DNA of 64,000 nt, from assembly GCF_000026145.1 (NCBI RefSeq), contig NC_009445.1, forward strand, positions 5,114,501 through 5,178,500. Direction: 5' to 3'. The notes beneath the pieces are model-generated. The model was not told where the DNA came from. It ran no database searches and saw only the letters and a list, made by a program, of their open reading frames with translations. A program made the translations under genes and the position numbers. Origin of the DNA: Bradyrhizobium sp. ORS 278. Lineage in GTDB: Bacteria > Pseudomonadota > Alphaproteobacteria > Rhizobiales > Xanthobacteraceae. Shown here one piece after another: positions 27,675 to 37,320 of this stretch; within the stretch, counting starts at the first letter, position 1, and each line of letters begins with the position of its first letter.

Positions 27675-28520
27675 TCAATCGGGCTGCCGATCCTCGTTGC
27701 CACCAGGCGGCCCCCCGCCCCCAAGTGCCGCCGTCAGCTCCGCCGCAATATCCCGCACCATTCCCCCGACCATCGGCACCCGCTCCTCCGTCAGCCGGCT
27801 CGCTAGGCCCGAGACCGAGATCGCGGCCAGGGGCTCGCGGCAGGAATCGTGAACGACGGCGGCGATGCAGCGCAGGCCGAGCCTCGCCTCCTCGTCGTCG
27901 ACGGCGTAGCCCTGGCGGCGGATGGTCTCCAGCTCGCGGAACAGGTCGCTGGCGCGGATGATCGACTTCTCGGTCAAGCGCGGCATGCCCTGGCGGTGGA
28001 TGATGCCGTTGACGTCGTCGTCCGAATAGGTCGCGAGCACGGCCTTGCCCATGCCGGAGGCGACCATCGACAGGCGGCCGCCGACCTTGGTCAGCGAGCG
28101 CATGATCTCGCGGCTTTCGAGCCGCAGCAGCACCATCAGCGATTCATCGTCGACGACGGCGAGATTGGCGGTTTCGCGCGACTGATCGCGCAGGCGCCGC
28201 AGATAGGGAATGGCGAGCGCGACGAAATTGCGCCGGCGGGTGAAGATCGCGCCGACGGCGAAGCTCTGCGCGCCGACGTGCCATTTCGATTCCATCCTGT
28301 CGAACTGGACGAAGCGGCGCTTCTCGAGCGTCGTCAGCAGGCGATGCACGGTGGAGGTGGACAGGCCGGCGCGGATGGCGAGATCGCTGAGGCGATAGCC
28401 TTCGTCGTCCTCGGCGAGAATTTCCAGGATCTGCAGCGCGCGGCCGACGGATTGCACGCCGCCGTCGCGGGGCTCGGCCGCGGCATCTGCGCGTGGCTCG
28501 ATCGTCTTGCGACGGATCAC
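27675..28520 (-). CDS. IclR-family transcriptional regulator
   Basis: 281 aa. N-terminal winged HTH: SVGRALQILEILAEDDEGYRLSDLA, RAGLSTSTVHRLLTTLEKRRFV (about residues 24-75). The C-terminal GAF-like effector domain has VASGMGKAVLATYSDDDV and YAVDDEEARLGLRCIAAVV, the IclR signature. Start is GTG at 28520 with GAGAGG 6 nt upstream. Many IclR proteins (for example AllR) control glyoxylate, allantoin or aromatic catabolism, so regulation of gcl-hyi 4 kb away, or of the adjacent acyl-CoA synthetase gene, is possible but not shown. Confidence 0.88.
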   Translation of the reverse strand: MIRRKTIEPRADAAAEPRDGGVQSVGRALQILEILAEDDEGYRLSDLAIRAGLSTSTVHRLLTTLEKRRFVQFDRMESKWHVGAQSFAVGAIFTRRRNFVALAIPYLRRLRDQSRETANLAVVDDESLMVLLRLESREIMRSLTKVGGRLSMVASGMGKAVLATYSDDDVNGIIHRQGMPRLTEKSIIRASDLFRELETIRRQGYAVDDEEARLGLRCIAAVVHDSCREPLAAISVSGLASRLTEERVPMVGGMVRDIAAELTAALGGGGPPGGNEDRQPD

Positions 28521-28602
28521 GTGGCGCCTCTCTGCGCGGCCCTCATGAGGCGGCGTCGTTGCAGGACGGACGGATCTTGCTTCGTCACGCTATCAAATAA
28601 AG

Positions 28603-28630
28603 TGCCGCCCCGGCGAGAGCCGGAGCGGCA
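28603..28630 (-). terminator. hairpin after the acyl-CoA synthetase gene
   Basis: 12-bp arms with one mismatch (28603-28614 and 28619-28630), 4-nt loop, followed on the minus strand by CTTTATTTG. Likely terminator for the synthetase transcript. Confidence 0.6.
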
Positions 28631-28646
28631 TTCGCGTCACGATGAC

Positions 28647-30788
28647 TTAGAGCAGGCCCGCGCCGCGCGCCCACTTGTACTTCGCGCCTAACACCTCGAC
28701 CGGCAGCTCGGTCGAATAGGCATAGGCCGGGATGCCGTTCTGGTAGAGATATTCGGCGGCTTCCTCGACTTCGACGTCGCCGGCGAGCGAGGCGACCATC
28801 GGCTTCACAAAACCCTTGGCCTCCATCTCCTTCTTCACCTCGACCATGTTGCGCGCGAACACCATCGGCGGGGTCACGATCGTGTGCCAGTAGCCGAGGA
28901 TCAGGGCGTGGATGCGCTCGTCCGACAGGCCGAGCTTGACCGTGTTCACATAGGTGATCGGCGGCTCGCCACCGGTGATGTCGACCGGGTTGCCGGCGGC
29001 ACCGAACGGCGGAATGAACTTGCGGAAGGCGGCATCGAGATCCGGCGGCATGCTCATCAGCGACAGGCCGTTGTCGACGACGGCGTCGGACAGCAGCACG
29101 CCCGAACCGCCGGCGCCGGTGATGATGAGGACGTTTTCACCCTTCGGCGTCGGCAGCACCGGCACGCCGCGGGCGAACTCCAGCAGCTGACGCAGCGAGC
29201 GGGCGCGGATGACGCCCGACTGCTTCAGCACGTCCTCGTAGATCTTGTCGTTGCCGGCGAGCGCGCCGGTGTGCGACGAGGCCGCCTTGGCGCCGGCCGA
29301 GGTTCGGCCGGCCTTGAGCACGATGACCGGCTTCTTCTTGGAGACGCGCTTGGCGGCCTCCGCGAAGGCGCGGCCGTCCTTGAGGTCCTCGCAGTGCTGC
29401 GCGATCAAATTGGTGTTGGGGTCCTGCTCGAAGAAGGCGAGCAGATCGTCCTCGTCGATATCGGACTTGTTGCCGAGACCGACGATCGCCGACACGCCCA
29501 TCTTGGCCGAGCGCGAGAAGCCGATGATCGCCATGCCGATGCCGCCCGACTGCGACGACAGCGCCGCGTGGCCCTTGACGTCATAGGCGGTGCAGAAGGT
29601 CGCGCAGAGATTGGCCGGCGTGTAGTAGAAGCCGTAGATGTTCGGCCCCATCAGGCGGACATTGTACTTCTTGCCGATCTCGACGATCTCGGCCTGCAGC
29701 TCCGGCTCGTTGGCTTCGGCAAAGCCCGACGGAATCAGCACCGCGCCAGGAATCTGCTTCTCGCCGCATTCGGTCAGCGCGCCGGCAACGAACTTGGCGG
29801 GGATCGCGAACACCGCGGTGTCGATCACGCCCGGGACGTCCTTGACGCTCTTATAGGCCTTGTAGCCGAGGATCTCGGAAGCCTTCGGGTGGATCGGGTA
29901 GATCTGGCCCTTGTAGCCGCCGTTGATCAGGTTCTTCATCACGGAGTTGCCGATCTTGCCGTCCTCGGCGGAGGCGCCGATCACGGCGACCGCCTGGGGC
30001 TTCATGATGCGGTTCATCGCGGTGACGATTTCTTCGTTCGAGCGCGGCGCCGGACGGGGCTTGTAGTCGAAATCGACGACGATGCGGACGTCAGCGGCGA
30101 TCGCGCCATTCTTGGTGGCGAACACCGGGTTGAGGTCGAGCTCGACGATCTCGGGGAAATCGCTGACCAGCTTCGAGACCTTGACGATGACGTCGGCCAG
30201 CGCCTCGCGGCTGACGGCATCGCCGCCGCGCACGCCCTTCAACATTTCGTGCGCCTGGATGCCGTCGAGCATCGACAGGGCGTCGTCCTTCGTCGCCGGG
30301 GCGAGACGGAAGGTCACATCCTTCAGCACCTCGACCAGCACGCCGCCGAGGCCGAAGGCGACCAGCTTGCCGAACGAGCCGTCGGTGATGGAGCCGACGA
30401 TCACCTCGGTACCGCCGGTCAGCATCTGCTGCACCTGGATGCCTTCGATCTTGGCGTCCGCCTTGTACTTCTTCGCATTCGCGAGAATGGTCTCATAAGC
30501 CTTCTGCGCGTCGTCCGCGGTCTTGACGCCGACGATGACGCCGCCCGCTTCCGTCTTGTGCAGAATGTCCGGCGAGACGATCTTCATGACCACCGGAAAA
30601 CCCATGTCGCCGGCGAGCTTCGCTGCATCACCGGCCGACTTCGCCAATCCCTCCTTCGGCACCGGAATCCCGTAGGCGTCGCAGACGATCTTGCCTTCGG
30701 GCGCAGTCAGGGCGGTGCGTTTGTCCGCCTTCACACGATCGAGCACGTCTCGGATCGTGGCCTTGGCGTTGGGGATGGCGTCAGACAT
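28647..30788 (-). CDS. ADP-forming acyl-CoA synthetase (acetate-CoA ligase family), permuted
   Basis: 713 aa. Residues ~10-235 are an ATP-grasp domain (FPVVMKIVSPDILHKTEAGG, VQQMLTGGTEVIVG, LDLNPVF). CoA-binding domain from ~265 (MKPQAVAVIGASAEDGKIGN), then the succinyl-CoA-ligase-like domains with LSSQSGGIG and the phospho-His segment SSHTGALAG near 505. Usual fused enzymes put ATP-grasp last; here it is first. AGGAGG lies 8 nt before the ATG. It is divergent from the GntR regulator and has a copy of the 17-bp operator 35 bp upstream, so it probably belongs to oxalate metabolism, perhaps making or recycling oxalyl-CoA or another acyl-CoA (inference). Confidence 0.87.
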   Translation of the reverse strand: MSDAIPNAKATIRDVLDRVKADKRTALTAPEGKIVCDAYGIPVPKEGLAKSAGDAAKLAGDMGFPVVMKIVSPDILHKTEAGGVIVGVKTADDAQKAYETILANAKKYKADAKIEGIQVQQMLTGGTEVIVGSITDGSFGKLVAFGLGGVLVEVLKDVTFRLAPATKDDALSMLDGIQAHEMLKGVRGGDAVSREALADVIVKVSKLVSDFPEIVELDLNPVFATKNGAIAADVRIVVDFDYKPRPAPRSNEEIVTAMNRIMKPQAVAVIGASAEDGKIGNSVMKNLINGGYKGQIYPIHPKASEILGYKAYKSVKDVPGVIDTAVFAIPAKFVAGALTECGEKQIPGAVLIPSGFAEANEPELQAEIVEIGKKYNVRLMGPNIYGFYYTPANLCATFCTAYDVKGHAALSSQSGGIGMAIIGFSRSAKMGVSAIVGLGNKSDIDEDDLLAFFEQDPNTNLIAQHCEDLKDGRAFAEAAKRVSKKKPVIVLKAGRTSAGAKAASSHTGALAGNDKIYEDVLKQSGVIRARSLRQLLEFARGVPVLPTPKGENVLIITGAGGSGVLLSDAVVDNGLSLMSMPPDLDAAFRKFIPPFGAAGNPVDITGGEPPITYVNTVKLGLSDERIHALILGYWHTIVTPPMVFARNMVEVKKEMEAKGFVKPMVASLAGDVEVEEAAEYLYQNGIPAYAYSTELPVEVLGAKYKWARGAGLL

Positions 30789-30822
30789 TGGGGCTTCCTC
30801 CTGGGGGATTGCTCGTGGTTTA

Positions 30823-30839
30823 TGGCATTTGGTATGCCA
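30823..30839. promoter_or_regulatory. 17-bp operator-like dyad, site 1
   Basis: TGGCATTTGGTATGCCA, 35 bp before the acyl-CoA synthetase ATG. Best-matching copy of a motif found near six genes of the oxalate region; probably bound by the adjacent GntR-family regulator. Confidence 0.7.
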
Positions 30840-30904
30840 GAAGCAAACTTTGTCAAGCGCATCGAAGATGTGGAAACGCGGAAAAATCGCTCACCTTGAC
30901 AGTC

Positions 30905-30921
30905 TGGCATCTGGCATGCCA
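30905..30921. promoter_or_regulatory. 17-bp operator-like dyad, site 2
   Basis: TGGCATCTGGCATGCCA, 57 bp before the GntR gene start and 82 bp from site 1 (15 of 17 bases identical). Suggests autoregulation of the regulator-oxc-frc transcript. Confidence 0.7.
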
Positions 30922-30978
30922 AAAATATTGGACGCAAAATGCTGTACACAGTGATCTCCCAAGGAGAGGAGATCGGTC

Positions 30979-31710
30979 GTGTCGACAGAGAAAACGAACA
31001 AGGCATTGCCCATCATGGCCGAGGCTGACATCGCGATCGCTCGCATCGCCCCGGAGACGAGCTTCAAGAATAAGGCCTATGAGGCCTTGAAAGAAGCCAT
31101 TCTGAAGATGGACATCTACGCCTCGCCCGAGCCTGTCATGCTCGACGAGCGCGCTCTTTCCGAACGCCTCGGTGTCAGCCGCACGCCGATCCGCGAAGCC
31201 ATCGCGATGCTCGAGCAGGACGGCTTCGTGAAGACCGTGCCGCGCCGTGGCATCGTCGTGGTGCGGCGGACCAAGAGCGAGATCGTCGACATGATCCGCG
31301 CCTGGGCGGCGCTGGAGAGCATGGCCGCGCGCCTCATCACCACGATCGCGCGCAAGAAGGACATCACGGCGCTGCGCGACTACTTCAAGGATTTCGGCAA
31401 GGACCGCCCGCCGCAGGAGCACATCGAGGAATATTCCAAGGCGAACATCGCGTTTCATCAGGCGCTGATCTCGCTGTCGGAGTCGCCGGTGCTGGTCGAC
31501 ATGACCAACGACATTCTGCTCCATGTGCGCGGCTATCGCCAGCTCACGATCGGCCGCACCGACCGTATCGCGGCGTCCCTGCCCGAGCACCTCGCGATCA
31601 TCGAGGCGCTGGAGGAACGCAACACTGAGCTCGCCGAAAAGCGCGCCCGTGATCATACGCTGGGCCTCGCGACCTATGTCGAGACGCACGGCCAGGAACT
31701 ATTCAGCTAG
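30979..31710 (+). CDS. GntR-family (FadR/FCD) regulator of the oxalate genes
   Basis: 243 aa, GTG start after AAGGAGAGGAG. Winged HTH at about residues 28-95 (FKNKAYEALKEAILKMDIY, LDERALSERLGVSRTPIREAI, RRGIVVVRRT). The FCD domain carries metal-type ligands around AFHQALISLSESPVL and PEHLAIIEALEERN. FCD-type GntR proteins bind short TGGNATNCCA-like dyads and sense small organic acids or acyl-CoAs. The gene is divergent from the synthetase and 64 bp upstream of oxc on the same strand. It is the natural candidate to bind the repeated 17-bp motif (inference). Confidence 0.88.
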   Translation: MSTEKTNKALPIMAEADIAIARIAPETSFKNKAYEALKEAILKMDIYASPEPVMLDERALSERLGVSRTPIREAIAMLEQDGFVKTVPRRGIVVVRRTKSEIVDMIRAWAALESMAARLITTIARKKDITALRDYFKDFGKDRPPQEHIEEYSKANIAFHQALISLSESPVLVDMTNDILLHVRGYRQLTIGRTDRIAASLPEHLAIIEALEERNTELAEKRARDHTLGLATYVETHGQELFS

Positions 31711-31774
31711 CTATTCAGCTAACTTCAAACAGAAGACGCGGAATGCGCCTTCATAGACGACCAGGGAGAGGCGC

Positions 31775-33505
31775 ATGCCGCAGACAGCCATGAAGACCGA
31801 GGTGGAAACCCACGAGGAGCTGACGGACGGCTTTCATCTCGTCATCGACGCGATGAAGCTGAACGGGATCGACACGATCTACAACGTTCCGGGGATTCCG
31901 ATCACCGATCTCGGCCGCATGGCGCAGGCTGAAGGCATCCGCGTGCTCTCCTTCCGTCACGAGCAGAACGCCGGCTACGCCGCCGCGATCGCCGGCTTCC
32001 TCACCAAGAAGCCGGGCGTCTGCCTCACCGTGTCGGCGCCGGGCTTCCTCAACGGCCTCACCGCGCTGGCGCATGCCACCACCAACTGCTTCCCGATGAT
32101 CCTGGTCTCCGGCTCCTCGGAGCGCGAGATCGTCGACCTGCAGCAGGGCGACTACGAGGAGATGGACCAGCTCGCGATCGCCAAGCCGCTGTGCAAGGCG
32201 GCGTTCCGCGTGCTGCACGCCCAGGACATCGGTATCGGCTTCGCGCGCGCCATCCGCGCCGCCGTTTCGGGGCGTCCCGGCGGCGTCTACCTCGATCTAC
32301 CGGCCAAGCTGTTCGGCCAGGTCATGAACGCGCAGGCAGGCCACGCCTCGCTGGTGAAGGTGATCGATCCGGCGCCGGCGCAGATCCCCTCCCCCGACTC
32401 CGTCAAGCGCGCGCTCGACGTGCTCAAGAGCGCCAAGCGCCCGCTGATCATCCTCGGCAAGGGCGCTGCCTATGCGCAGGCTGATGAAGCGATCAAGACC
32501 TTCGTCGAGAAGAGCGGCGTGCCGTTCCTGCCGATGAGCATGGCCAAGGGCCTGCTGCCCGATCTGCATCCGCAGTGCGCGGGCGCGGCGCGCTCGACGG
32601 TGCTGAAGGAGTCCGACGTCGTCATGCTGATCGGCGCCCGCCTCAACTGGCTGCTGTCGCACGGCAAGGGCAAGAGCTGGGGCGATTCCCCGAAGAAGTT
32701 CATCCAGGTCGACATCGAGCCGAAGGAGATGGATTCCAACGTCGAGATCGCGGCCCCCGTGGTCGGCGACATCGGCTCGGTCGTCACGGCGTTCTCCGAT
32801 GCGATGGGCAGCAGCTGGACCAAGGCGCCGGTCGAGTGGCTGAGCGCGGTGCAGAAGAAGCGCGAGGACAACGTCGCCAAGATGGCGCCGCGGCTGATGA
32901 ACAACAACTCGCCGATGGACTATCACGGCGCGCTCGGCGTGCTCCGCACCATCATCAAGGAGCGCCCCGACGCGATCCTCGTCAACGAGGGCGCCAACAC
33001 GCTCGACCTCGCCCGCGGCGTGATCGACATGTACCAGCCGCGCAAGCGGCTCGACGTCGGCACCTGGGGCGTGATGGGCATCGGCATGGGCTCGGCGATC
33101 GCCGCCGCCGTCGAGACCGGCAAGCCGGTGCTGGCGATCGAGGGCGACTCGGCCTTCGGCTTCTCCGGCATGGAAGTCGAGACCATCTGCCGCTACAATC
33201 TGCCGATCTGCGTCGTCATCTTCAACAATGACGGCATCTATCGCGGCACCGACCAGAACGCGGCGGGCTCTGATCCGGCGACCACCGTGTTCGTCAAGGG
33301 CGCGCGCTACGACAAGATGATGGAGGCCTTCGGCGGCGTCGGCGTCAACGCGACTTCGCCGGATGAGCTGAAGCGCGCCGTCAACGAGGCGATGGATTCC
33401 GGCAAGCCGACCCTGATCAACGCTGTGATCGATCCCGCCGCGGGCTCGGAGAGCGGCCGCATCGGCAACCTCAATCCGCAGAGCGTGCTGACGAAGAAGA
33501 AGTAA
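31775..33505 (+). CDS. oxc: oxalyl-CoA decarboxylase
   Basis: 576 aa TPP enzyme that turns oxalyl-CoA into formyl-CoA and CO2. [19 protein letters not shown] and [15 protein letters not shown] open the protein; [12 protein letters not shown] contains the TPP-activating Glu63; [12 protein letters not shown] and [20 protein letters not shown] are Oxc-specific. TPP/Mg motif [15 protein letters not shown] to [14 protein letters not shown] lies at about 456-492. C-terminus ends with the short SVLTKKK. GGGAGAGG precedes the ATG. It shares orientation with the GntR gene and frc, probably one operon. Confidence 0.96.
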   Translation: MPQTAMKTEVETHEELTDGFHLVIDAMKLNGIDTIYNVPGIPITDLGRMAQAEGIRVLSFRHEQNAGYAAAIAGFLTKKPGVCLTVSAPGFLNGLTALAHATTNCFPMILVSGSSEREIVDLQQGDYEEMDQLAIAKPLCKAAFRVLHAQDIGIGFARAIRAAVSGRPGGVYLDLPAKLFGQVMNAQAGHASLVKVIDPAPAQIPSPDSVKRALDVLKSAKRPLIILGKGAAYAQADEAIKTFVEKSGVPFLPMSMAKGLLPDLHPQCAGAARSTVLKESDVVMLIGARLNWLLSHGKGKSWGDSPKKFIQVDIEPKEMDSNVEIAAPVVGDIGSVVTAFSDAMGSSWTKAPVEWLSAVQKKREDNVAKMAPRLMNNNSPMDYHGALGVLRTIIKERPDAILVNEGANTLDLARGVIDMYQPRKRLDVGTWGVMGIGMGSAIAAAVETGKPVLAIEGDSAFGFSGMEVETICRYNLPICVVIFNNDGIYRGTDQNAAGSDPATTVFVKGARYDKMMEAFGGVGVNATSPDELKRAVNEAMDSGKPTLINAVIDPAAGSESGRIGNLNPQSVLTKKK

Positions 33506-33566
33506 GGCCACCCACATCACCTGCCCGCGTGATGCGGGATGACCATTCGTTACGGAGAGGAACAAC

Positions 33567-34844
33567 ATGACCAAGGCGCTCGAGGGCGTTCGCATTCTCG
33601 ACTTCACCCACGTCCAGTCCGGACCGACCTGCACGCAGCTGCTGGCCTGGTTCGGCGCCGACGTGATCAAGGTCGAGCGTCCGGGCGTGGGTGACATCAC
33701 CCGCGGCCAGCTGCAGGACATTCCGAACGTGGACAGCCTCTATTTCACGATGCTGAACCACAACAAGCGGTCGATCACGCTCGATACCAAGAACCCGAAG
33801 GGCAAGGAGGTTCTCACCGAGCTGATCAAGAAGTGCGACGTGCTGGTCGAGAATTTCGGCCCCGGCGTGCTCGATCGCATGGGCTTCCCCTGGGAGAAGA
33901 TTCAGGCGATCAACCCGAAGATGATCGTCGCCTCGATCAAGGGTTTTGGCCCCGGCCCCTACGAGGACTGCAAGGTCTACGAGAACGTCGCGCAGTGCAC
34001 CGGCGGCGCCGCCTCGACCACCGGCTTCCGTGACGGCCTGCCGCTGGTCACCGGCGCGCAGATCGGCGATTCCGGCACCGGCCTGCATCTCGCGCTCGGC
34101 ATCGTCACCGCCCTCTATCAGCGCACCCACACCGGCCGTGGCCAGCGCGTCACGGCTGCGATGCAGGACGGCGTGCTCAACCTCTGCCGCGTCAAGCTGC
34201 GCGACCAGCAGCGCCTCGATCACGGCCCGCTGAAGGAATACAGCCAGTTCGGCGAGGGCGTGCCGTTCGGCGATGCCGTGCCGCGCGCCGGCAACGATTC
34301 CGGCGGTGGCCAGCCGGGCCGCATCCTGAAGTGCAAGGGCTGGGAGACCGACCCGAACGCCTACATCTACTTCATCACCCAGGCCCCGGTCTGGGAGAAG
34401 ATCTGCGATGTCATCGGCGAGCCGACCTGGAAGACCGATCCGAACTACGCCAAGCCCGCCGCCCGCCTGCCGCGCCTGAACGAGATCTTCGGCCGCATCG
34501 AGCAGTGGACCATGACCAAGACCAAGTTCGAGGCCATGGACATCCTGAACGAGTTCGACATCCCCTGCGGTCCCATTCTCTCGATGAAGGAGATCGCCGA
34601 GGACGAGTCGCTGCGCAAGACCGGCACCCTGGTCGAGGTCGACCACCCGACCCGCGGCAAGTATCTCTCGGTCGGCAACCCGATCAAGCTGTCGGACAGC
34701 CCGGCCGACGTCACCCGCTCTCCCCTGCTCGGCGAGCACACCGACGAGATCCTCCGCCAGGTCCTCGGCTTCAGCGACCACCAGGTCGCGGAGATCCACG
34801 ACTCCGGCGCGCTGGATCCGCCGCGGAAGGAAGCCGCGGAGTAA
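33567..34844 (+). CDS. frc: formyl-CoA:oxalate CoA-transferase
   Basis: 425 aa class III CoA-transferase that moves CoA from formyl-CoA to oxalate. [24 protein letters not shown] is the family start; catalytic Asp168 lies in [13 protein letters not shown]; the glycine-loop region is [13 protein letters not shown] near 247-259. Length matches Frc of Oxalobacter (428 aa). GGAGAGG precedes the ATG; 61 bp after oxc. With Oxc it runs a cycle whose net reaction is oxalate to formate plus CO2. A strong terminator follows. Confidence 0.96.
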   Translation: MTKALEGVRILDFTHVQSGPTCTQLLAWFGADVIKVERPGVGDITRGQLQDIPNVDSLYFTMLNHNKRSITLDTKNPKGKEVLTELIKKCDVLVENFGPGVLDRMGFPWEKIQAINPKMIVASIKGFGPGPYEDCKVYENVAQCTGGAASTTGFRDGLPLVTGAQIGDSGTGLHLALGIVTALYQRTHTGRGQRVTAAMQDGVLNLCRVKLRDQQRLDHGPLKEYSQFGEGVPFGDAVPRAGNDSGGGQPGRILKCKGWETDPNAYIYFITQAPVWEKICDVIGEPTWKTDPNYAKPAARLPRLNEIFGRIEQWTMTKTKFEAMDILNEFDIPCGPILSMKEIAEDESLRKTGTLVEVDHPTRGKYLSVGNPIKLSDSPADVTRSPLLGEHTDEILRQVLGFSDHQVAEIHDSGALDPPRKEAAE

Positions 34845-34903
34845 GCCGGCGCGCGAGACAGAGGCTCGGCGAGATCGCCCCTGAGCCTGCTCACCTCTAG
34901 GAA

Positions 34904-34929
34904 GCCGCCGGGTCGCCCGGCGGCTTTTT
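34904..34929 (+). terminator. rho-independent terminator after frc
   Basis: Perfect 9-bp GC stem (34904-34912 GCCGCCGGG; 34916-34924), 3-nt loop and TTTTT. Ends the regulator-oxc-frc transcript. Confidence 0.9.
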
Positions 34930-34968
34930 GATTCTACCGATCAGACAGCCGCTTGTCCTGAAACGGGT

Positions 34969-35718
34969 TCAGAAGGGAATGAAATCCTTTCCGAATCTGG
35001 CGACGAAGTCCTGCACATCGCGGCGCGCTGCATGCCGATCGAGCCCGGGAAAGCCGGCCCAACGGAATGCGAGACGCAGATAGTCGAGAAACGGCAACCC
35101 ATGCCGCTCGTCAGAGAACAGAGGGTCGGCACCGAAGAATGGCACCCGGATGCAATACGGGCTGCCTCCGCTGATGTTGGCCTTGTGAAGATAGTCGGGG
35201 GCCAGATCGATTCGCAGGTGATGCTCAGCATTCGGACATATGCTTGCCTTTTGATAGATCCATTCGTCGAACAGATACGTGATGACAGAGGGCGCATCGA
35301 CGCAGAGAGCGTCGTGTTCCTCAGACGGCAAACTGAATCCAAGATCAGGCGGATGATCCTTGGAGTTGTAGTCCCACACCCAGTTGATGCCACCCACGAC
35401 ACGCCAGAATGCCAGGAGCGTCGGCGGAATAGGTGCTCCGGAGATCTCGACAATGCGAGCGAAGATTGCCTCGTCACCCGTTGCCGGAGGTGTTCGAAGA
35501 CCCTGATATTCGGATGAGAGGGCCTGCCAGCCAACGGCCTCCAAACGGGAGGCTATGAGGTCGGCGTTCTGCGCGACCCGTCGCATGGTCGCATCGGCGA
35601 CCTCCATCACTTCGTCGCGGAACTCACCTTCGATGAGTGGATAGGCCCGGATTTCCCGCCAGACCTGGTCGAACTCTCCCGCCAGATAACGCTTCAACAG
35701 TGTCCCATCGCGCCGCAT
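34969..35718 (-). CDS. hypothetical protein, possibly SUKH/SMI1-like
   Basis: 249 aa soluble protein. The middle segment IPPTLLAFWRVVGGINWVWDY resembles the core of SMI1/KNR4 (SUKH) domains, often found in immunity proteins. The C-terminal part FLDYLRLAFRWAGFPGLD and VARFGKDFIPF also recurs in such proteins as I remember them. GGGAG is 10 nt before the ATG. No toxin gene is seen nearby. Composition is lower in GC than frc. The family call is tentative. Confidence 0.55.
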   Translation of the reverse strand: MRRDGTLLKRYLAGEFDQVWREIRAYPLIEGEFRDEVMEVADATMRRVAQNADLIASRLEAVGWQALSSEYQGLRTPPATGDEAIFARIVEISGAPIPPTLLAFWRVVGGINWVWDYNSKDHPPDLGFSLPSEEHDALCVDAPSVITYLFDEWIYQKASICPNAEHHLRIDLAPDYLHKANISGGSPYCIRVPFFGADPLFSDERHGLPFLDYLRLAFRWAGFPGLDRHAARRDVQDFVARFGKDFIPF

Positions 35719-35916
35719 CTACCGGTGGCTCCCTGGATTCGCGTCGAGATCGATCATTCGCCAATGAGATGACCACGTGGACTTCATTGGCAACCAATTT
35801 CGCGAGTTGCCAAGGATCTCAGTCAGGGCGCACCCTTTTATCTCTTGCGCGGCAATAGGCTGGCTCCTCGTCGTCGAGACGTCTTGCCGCGAGCGCCGGT
35901 AATCGCTTGAGAGCCC

Positions 35917-35937
35917 GGAAACACGGTGACGGTGCAC
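35917..35937 (+). repeat. GGAAACACGGTGACGGTGCAC element, copy 1
   Basis: Differs at few positions from the two copies at 37068 and 37161. See those entries. Confidence 0.6.
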
Positions 35938-35996
35938 AAAACGGCCGGGCGATCACCAATTGACCGTAGCATAGCCCTGTTGGATATTGCGTCATC

Positions 35997-36404
35997 ATGG
36001 ACGAAAACGAACTGCTCGCGCGCTACGGTCTCACGCCGGCCGCGGACGATCTGTCCGAAATCCGCCGTCTCATCGAAGCTGCGACTGCCGACACCAATCG
36101 CGACAGCAATGAGCCGTTGAAGCTCATGTGCATCCAGCTGTTTTCGGCCGGAATCGCAAGTGACGCCTTGCTCATCTACGAGGCCAAGATGTCGTCTTTC
36201 GACGCCGGATGCTATATCGACATTCAACTTGTCTGCGGAGCTGGGCTCGAGGCCACGGAAGATTTTCTCCGTTCGAGCAGCGCTCCTGAAGCGCAGGAGC
36301 TTCTGGCCAGACTGGACGATTACAAGCGCACCGGTGATTTTGACGGCTTTGCGCCCCAGCAGCATCTTGCTTTTTATCGACGCTACTACGGGCTGGCCTC
36401 CTGA
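35997..36404 (+). CDS. hypothetical protein
   Basis: 135 aa, acidic, all-helical in appearance: MDENELLARYGLTPAADDL, then QLFSAGIASDALLIYEAKMSSFDAGCYIDIQLV, and a C-terminal EAQELLARLDDYKRTGDFDGF. No signal peptide or membrane helix, and no family recognised. Ribosome site is weak. Size, composition and position near the SUKH-like gene would fit an orphan immunity protein, but nothing in the sequence proves it. Confidence 0.55.
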   Translation: MDENELLARYGLTPAADDLSEIRRLIEAATADTNRDSNEPLKLMCIQLFSAGIASDALLIYEAKMSSFDAGCYIDIQLVCGAGLEATEDFLRSSSAPEAQELLARLDDYKRTGDFDGFAPQQHLAFYRRYYGLAS

Positions 36405-36514
36405 GACCTCTCCGGGCGATGGAAAGCTGTCGTCTGCTCAGCGCGTTTACAAACCGAACGGGATCACGCCAAATGGCTGGAGCTTTCGAGGTGAATGCGG
36501 ACGGAGCGCAAATC

Positions 36515-37030
36515 GTGATCACAAGGACAGCGCGACACCTGATCTTACGCTTCGTCGTAGCCGCGATGACCCCGACCGTCGGTCACGCCTTCGCTCAGGG
36601 CGCATTTCCAGCGCCGCTGCCCGGGCAGACCGCCGCCCCTCCGCAGGTCGACAGCGCGCCGGCGGTTGCTGACGGCGCTTCGGATGCCTGCAGCGGATTT
36701 TTTCCGTTGCGCGTCGAGGCAGAGCGGCGCGGCCGGTTGATCCAGGCCGCCGCCGAGCGCCGCGCAACGCCGCAAGACGCCTGTGAACTCATTCGCAATT
36801 TCTCTGAGGCCGAACTCAAAATGATCGAATATGTCGAAGCTCATTCGACCGATTGCAGAATTCCGCCTGACGTCGCGGGCATGCTCAAGGCTGGCCACGA
36901 GAAAACCGAGACCTTGCAGACCAGAGTCTGCGCGATCGCGCAGTCGGGCAACCCAGGTGAGGGCGACGTGCTGGGGCCGCCCAAAAGAGATCCGGCTGGA
37001 CCAGTTGGCGATTTCCCGATGTTTCGATAG
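36515..37030 (+). CDS. secreted hypothetical protein
   Basis: 171 aa from a GTG with GGAG 8 nt upstream. A signal peptide is visible (ITRTARHLILRFVVAAMTPTVGHAFAQG). The mature part has a Pro/Ala linker, then FPLRVEAERRGRLIQAAAERRATPQDACELIRNFSEAE with cysteines at CSGFF, DACEL, TDCRI and TRVCAIA that may form two disulfides. This looks like a periplasmic helical protein seen in Bradyrhizobium, function unknown. Longer in-frame starts upstream lack ribosome sites and would bury the signal peptide. Confidence 0.65.
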   Translation: MITRTARHLILRFVVAAMTPTVGHAFAQGAFPAPLPGQTAAPPQVDSAPAVADGASDACSGFFPLRVEAERRGRLIQAAAERRATPQDACELIRNFSEAELKMIEYVEAHSTDCRIPPDVAGMLKAGHEKTETLQTRVCAIAQSGNPGEGDVLGPPKRDPAGPVGDFPMFR

Positions 37031-37067
37031 GCAACCGCAGTGGCCCATCAAGCCTGGCGTGGCGCGA

Positions 37068-37180
37068 GGAAATACGGTGACAGTGCACAAATTCATTGAA
37101 GCGCAAGACGATCAGTACCGTGCGTCGCGTGATCACTGCCGTCCGGAGTGACGAGTTAAATGCACTGTCACCGTAATTCC
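37068..37180. repeat. inverted pair of the GGAAATACGGTGACAGTGCA element
   Basis: Arm 37068-37087 and arm 37161-37180 are inverted copies with 19 of 20 bases matching, 73 bp apart. With the copy at 35917 this makes three in 1.3 kb. The pair frames the downstream end of the secreted-protein gene and looks like a small dispersed repeat or a miniature element. Confidence 0.7.
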
Positions 37181-37320
37181 AGCACCCGCGACGTCGGGCG
37201 CGGTTGCCGCTGCGCATCGAGGTCGAGAACGGACTGGGAGCTGCCGCGAACTGCTCTCTGCTGATCTTCTCATCTTCGAGATGACGGGAGCGCCTTCCGA
37301 CTCTGCGGCGGTCAGACGAT

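Noticed and set aside
28884..30899. Plus-strand open frame of about 670 codons
   Set aside because: Shadow of the acyl-CoA synthetase gene; composition unlike a protein.
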